The translations under genes and the position numbers were made by a program. Positions 61,429 to 64,000 of a stretch of 64,000 nt of DNA are shown here, in pieces. The notes beneath the pieces are model-generated. The model was not told where the DNA came from, did not search any database, and saw nothing but the letters and a program-made list of their open reading frames with translations. Position 1 is the first letter of the stretch, and every line of letters begins with the position of its first letter. Source of the DNA: Acidobacterium sp. (GTDB lineage: Bacteria > Acidobacteriota > Terriglobia > Terriglobales > Acidobacteriaceae); the NCBI GenBank assembly GCA_003166955.1, contig PMUI01000042.1, forward strand, positions 1-64,000, written 5' to 3'.

Positions 61429-62084
61429 GGAACTACGACCGTGTCTCCCGGCTGCAGCTTCACGTTCTGCTTTGGGTTCTTGCCCTTCACGAAGTCGTTG
61501 TAGTTAAAATGCAGTTGCGATTCCGTGCCATCCGCATTGGTGTGGAGCACGTCGATTTTTTTCTTCTTGGCAAAGTCCTTAAAGCCACCCGCGGTTGCAA
61601 TCGCGTCTACCACAGTCATGTTCGTGGTGAGCGCGAACGATCCCGGCTTGATCACCTCGCCCATGACGTTGAACTTCAGGCTGTTGATCTTCTGGACCAT
61701 CACCGTGACCGCCGGTTCGGTAATGAAGTTCAGAAGCCTGCTCCGAATGTCGTCTTCCAGCTGCACTGGAGTACGTCCGGCCGCCTGAACCTCTCCCACA
61801 AGGGGCAACGAGATCTTGCCGTCGGAACGCACTGGAATCGTCTTGCTCAGATCGGGTTCCTTCCAGACATTGATCTCCAGAATGTCGTCGTCGCCAATCA
61901 CATATGTATTGTTGTGAGCCCGAGTCACAGCCGCTGGTGTCTTCTGATCCGGCGAGGCACCGGCCGGGCGGGCCGATTCCGGATTGGAATTGCTGCCGTC
62001 TACGGTTTGAGCCGACAGAGCACCGGAAGCAACGAGGGCCAGAATTCCTGCCACAACCAAGGAGCAATCAAATCTGTATTTCAT
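61425..62084 (-). CDS. Wza-like polysaccharide export protein (Poly_export plus SLBB)
   Basis: A 219-residue outer-membrane export protein. The signal peptide (SLVVAGILALVASGALSAQ) ends without a clear lipobox Cys, so it may be periplasmic or held by its partners. The Poly_export domain starts at YVIGDDDILEINVWKEPDLS. An SLBB domain follows (FNVMGEVIKPGSFALTTNMTVVDAIATAGGF), and the C-terminus is LQPGDTVVVP. I chose the ATG at 62084, 11 nt after AGAGG; the longer frame upstream is not protein-like. Together with the barrel protein next to it, it should form the outer-membrane exit. Confidence 0.88.
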   Translation of the reverse strand: MKYRFDCSLVVAGILALVASGALSAQTVDGSNSNPESARPAGASPDQKTPAAVTRAHNNTYVIGDDDILEINVWKEPDLSKTIPVRSDGKISLPLVGEVQAAGRTPVQLEDDIRSRLLNFITEPAVTVMVQKINSLKFNVMGEVIKPGSFALTTNMTVVDAIATAGGFKDFAKKKKIDVLHTNADGTESQLHFNYNDFVKGKNPKQNVKLQPGDTVVVP

Positions 62085-62192
62085 AACCGCAACAACCTCT
62101 GGAGGAACGCAAGAGCGCTGGCTCTGGGGGCGGCCCTCCCGCTGCACTACATTTCTAAGGTGAGCTTGCCTGGCTTTGAGGATCGGTTGATC

Positions 62193-62837
62193 TTAACGAG
62201 TGCTGTCTAATCTTGCACCGTAATTGACACCAGCGGAAGGAAAATTCCTCTGGATATTTCCGATTCCTGCGTCGAGGCCCTCCGAGACGACAGTCTTCGG
62301 TCCGACGCAGGCCACGGGCTCCACATCGGAAGCAGAAACCTCCACACCCACGGACTGTGCGAGCATGTCGACGGACAGTACCAGCCGACAGAAATTCTTT
62401 TTGCGAACCAGGATTCCCTGCACTCCCTCCAGCGAACCGCGCATGACGCGCACACGCTCGCCGATCTTCAGGAAGGGATGAGGCTCAATGCGGCAGGAAC
62501 CCTGTACCGCTCTCCGGATGGCATCGATCTCGGCTTCCGGCACAACCTCAATCTGTTCGCCCCGGGACAGGATCATGTGAATGCCGGGAGTAGTGACCAC
62601 CTGCAAACGCCGGCTGAGTAGTCCCCGGACAAAGACGTAACAAGGGAAAAGCGGGAGGGAAAGAAGCTTCTGCCTGTCCTTCCAGCGCCGCATCGACTCA
62701 TGCAGCGGGAGGAAGACTTCGAATCCCTTTGCTGAAAGCATCTCCGCGACGGACTTTTCGTGCTGATGCTGGGTGTAAGCGGCCCACCAAGCTGGCTGGT
62801 CTGCTGCCGGGTGCCCGATATTGTTTGAGACCAGCAT
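62193..62837 (-). CDS. NusG-like transcription antiterminator (UpxY/RfaH type)
   Basis: A 214-residue specialised NusG paralogue. The N-terminal NGN domain begins with WWAAYTQHQHEKSVAEML and includes GFEVFLPLHESMRRWKDR and LFPCYVFVRG, the surface that binds RNA polymerase. A KOW-like domain follows (IGERVRVMRGSLEGVQGILVRK). Such proteins suppress premature termination in long polysaccharide operons. It is the first gene of the operon that runs on to the deacetylase gene, about 20 kb. An ops/JUMPstart-like element lies 41-71 nt before its start codon. The C-terminal 40 residues are extra and unassigned. Confidence 0.88.
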   Translation of the reverse strand: MLVSNNIGHPAADQPAWWAAYTQHQHEKSVAEMLSAKGFEVFLPLHESMRRWKDRQKLLSLPLFPCYVFVRGLLSRRLQVVTTPGIHMILSRGEQIEVVPEAEIDAIRRAVQGSCRIEPHPFLKIGERVRVMRGSLEGVQGILVRKKNFCRLVLSVDMLAQSVGVEVSASDVEPVACVGPKTVVSEGLDAGIGNIQRNFPSAGVNYGARLDSTR

Positions 62838-62877
62838 TTCGATTCAGCACCCCGCCAGATGGTAACGAGTTCCAGGA

Positions 62878-62908
62878 CATAGCTCCGCCCTGTGGGCTAC
62901 AGGAGCCC
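62878..62908 (-). promoter_or_regulatory. ops/JUMPstart-like element in the EPS operon leader
   Basis: Read on the minus strand, this leader contains GGGCT-CCTGT-AGCCC (a 5-bp hairpin) running into CAGGGCGGAGCTATG. This resembles the JUMPstart core, where GCTCTGGTAGC is followed by CAGGGGCGGTAGCGTG. A competing hairpin (CCTGT with ACAGG, extended by GCTC with GAGC) is also possible. It sits between the PilZ and NusG-like genes. The resemblance is by eye from memory of the enterobacterial consensus. Confidence 0.5.
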
Positions 62909-63009
62909 GTTTTCCACAACCAAGCCCAAACCTCAAGCATCCGGTACCGAGAATTGCGACTCGGGGCGTCCTGTCGCCTGTAACTTCCGGATTTAACAGG
63001 AGAAATCGA

Positions 63010-63414
63010 TCAAAACACCAGCCGTCGATGGCCATTCACTGGATCTTTGGCAACGTAATCTCTGCCTTCCATTCGGCGAAGAAACCGCGAATGTAAAATC
63101 TTGGCGGCAATCGTATAAGTACCAACCGGGATCCTGCATTTTGACGATCTGATTACGAACCCTCGGCAGAAAACTTCAGCGGCGCATTCGCCGTCCAGTT
63201 CAACAGGTAGAAAGAACCTCATCTCAATCGCGGTTTTGGGGTCCAGGGCACGTCCGCTGCGAATCAACAGCCCGGAAATACTGATGTTTTCAGTTAATCC
63301 CTCATGCCAATCTCTTTCCCCTCGTACCCGAAATCGAATGGCGGTACCGATTTCGTATCGACGGGCTCGGGGGAATTCTGGGTTGGTCGCGCTGTAGGCC
63401 CGATCCGAATCCAT
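63010..63414 (-). CDS. PilZ domain protein
   Basis: A 134-residue single-domain protein with a PilZ fold. The N-terminal Arg cluster (RARRYEIG, residues 16-23) is followed by the (N/D)xSxxG motif as NISISG (43-48), and the usual beta-barrel strands fill the rest. It may bind cyclic di-GMP, although the RxxxR element is slightly out of register. AAGGAG precedes the ATG. It is 172 nt upstream of the NusG-like gene on the same strand, suggesting c-di-GMP control of polysaccharide production. Confidence 0.82.
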   Translation of the reverse strand: MDSDRAYSATNPEFPRARRYEIGTAIRFRVRGERDWHEGLTENISISGLLIRSGRALDPKTAIEMRFFLPVELDGECAAEVFCRGFVIRSSKCRIPVGTYTIAAKILHSRFLRRMEGRDYVAKDPVNGHRRLVF

Positions 63415-63521
63415 CCCCTCTCCTTGCCCCCGTTTTCGTGCTGCACCCAGGCGCAGGTACTCGCCAGCCCAACTGCGAAACTTAGGTTAGGGCAGTTCCC
63501 CGGGGACAGCAATGGCCCGAC

Positions 63522-63551
63522 AGTACTATCGTCATATGACTGCATAGTGCT
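63522..63551. promoter_or_regulatory. 30-nt imperfect palindrome upstream of the PilZ gene
   Basis: AGTACTAT and ATAGTGCT (one mismatch) flank the perfect palindrome TCATATGA. No T-tract follows on either strand, so an operator is more likely than a terminator. It lies between the response regulator gene and the PilZ gene. Confidence 0.4.
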
Positions 63552-63680
63552 ACTTCGGTGGAACGATGGTGTGTTACCGAGGTCCCGGAACCAGGTCGCG
63601 CGCACATTCCAGTGGTGAGGCAGAGACTTCCTCCGTTTCTCACTAAACGAGAAAAAGAGTTCCTGCCCTGTGGATTGCGT

Positions 63681-64000
63681 TCAGGCGACCGCGGCAGTCA
63701 GGCGGTGATTCACGGCGAAGAGGGCAAGTTCCAGACGGTTCGAGACACCCAACTTGTCGAAGACGTTGCTGATATGGTGTTTCACCGTCTGCTCGCTGAT
63801 CGAGCATCGCTGGGCGATATCGGGATTGGAGTACCCGGCGACCACCAGGGTAACGATTTCCATCTCGCGGGTTGTCAGTCCATAGTCGCGCGCCCGCACT
63901 CCGTCGGTGGCGGGTGCAACCGCACGCAGAGCCCGCACCAGGTCGGTGACGCTCTCGCGGCCGACCCAGTACTGCCCGGCCATCACGCACTGAATACTGT
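63681..64000 (-). CDS. LuxR-family response regulator, C-terminal part (runs off the window)
   Basis: Only the DNA-binding end is inside the window; the receiver domain would lie beyond position 64000. The visible linker (AGQYWVGRESVTDLVRAL) is typical of NarL/FixJ-type regulators. The GerE helix-turn-helix follows with LTTREMEIVTLVVAGYSNPDIAQRCSISEQTVKHHISNVFDKLGVSNRLEL, here given in two overlapping halves of the family signature. The reading frame is open to the window edge, so no start is proposed. It is upstream of and co-oriented with the PilZ gene and EPS operon and may control them. Confidence 0.85.
   Translation of the reverse strand, partial: SIQCVMAGQYWVGRESVTDLVRALRAVAPATDGVRARDYGLTTREMEIVTLVVAGYSNPDIAQRCSISEQTVKHHISNVFDKLGVSNRLELALFAVNHRLTAAVA

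Noticed and set aside
41461-62837. Search for transposases, integrases or attachment sites that would mark the polysaccharide region as a mobile island.
   Set aside because: None were seen, and base composition looks similar throughout by eye, so no mobile element is claimed.

Overview
The window looks like chromosomal DNA of an Acidobacteriota bacterium, probably from the Terriglobales/'Acidobacteriia' side. This is inferred from gene content, not from a marker gene. The indicators are an Oar-type TonB-dependent receptor with an N-terminal carboxypeptidase-regulatory-like domain, giant putative-Ig/MBG/choice-of-anchor surface proteins, a membrane protein with an N-terminal module common in that phylum, and a sugar transferase with a degenerate GGDEF-like front end. 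No rRNA, tRNA, CRISPR array, transposase or integrase was seen.

Left part (1-10.6 kb). A CHASE3-PAS-PAS-GGDEF signalling protein stops abruptly near the window edge. Next come a single-pass membrane protein of unknown role, a TonB-dependent receptor split by a frameshift, and a GH31 alpha-glucosidase whose signal-peptide end is also out of frame. The receptor and GH31 could form a glycan uptake and degradation pair, but both are broken as read here.

Middle-left (10.8-25.3 kb). Two very large repeat-built surface proteins are divergently transcribed from a 1.1 kb intergenic region. One has about 2960 residues and contains exactly sixteen 270-bp Ig-like repeats. The other has 1474 residues, a lipoprotein-type N-terminus and roughly 202-residue repeats.

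Polysaccharide region (25.3-62.8 kb). Nearly all genes lie on the minus strand and together encode a Wzx/Wzy-type exopolysaccharide. A NusG-like antiterminator with an ops/JUMPstart-like leader opens the operon. It is followed by the Wza-like exporter, an outer-membrane barrel, a Wzz/GumC-like chain-length protein, an ExeA-type ATPase, a BY-kinase and the priming sugar transferase. After these come UDP-GlcNAc(3NAc)A synthesis genes (WbpB/D/E type), glycosyltransferases, a FemAB-like acyltransferase, a Wzy/O-antigen-ligase-like polymerase, an AlgD-like GDP-mannose dehydrogenase, an alpha/alpha-toroid protein and a polysaccharide deacetylase. The gene order resembles exosortase (XrtA)-associated EPS loci, but no exosortase is visible.

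A second minus-strand block (29.6-39.2 kb) makes a CDP-6-deoxyhexose branch and holds the flippase. It is flanked by two closely related plus-strand beta-helix (pectate-lyase-like) proteins in direct orientation. WbpA, the first step of the aminouronate pathway, sits with a PIG-L deacetylase at the far left of the region.

Right edge (63.0-64 kb). A PilZ protein and the C-terminal half of a LuxR-type response regulator lie just upstream of the EPS operon, suggesting c-di-GMP and two-component input.
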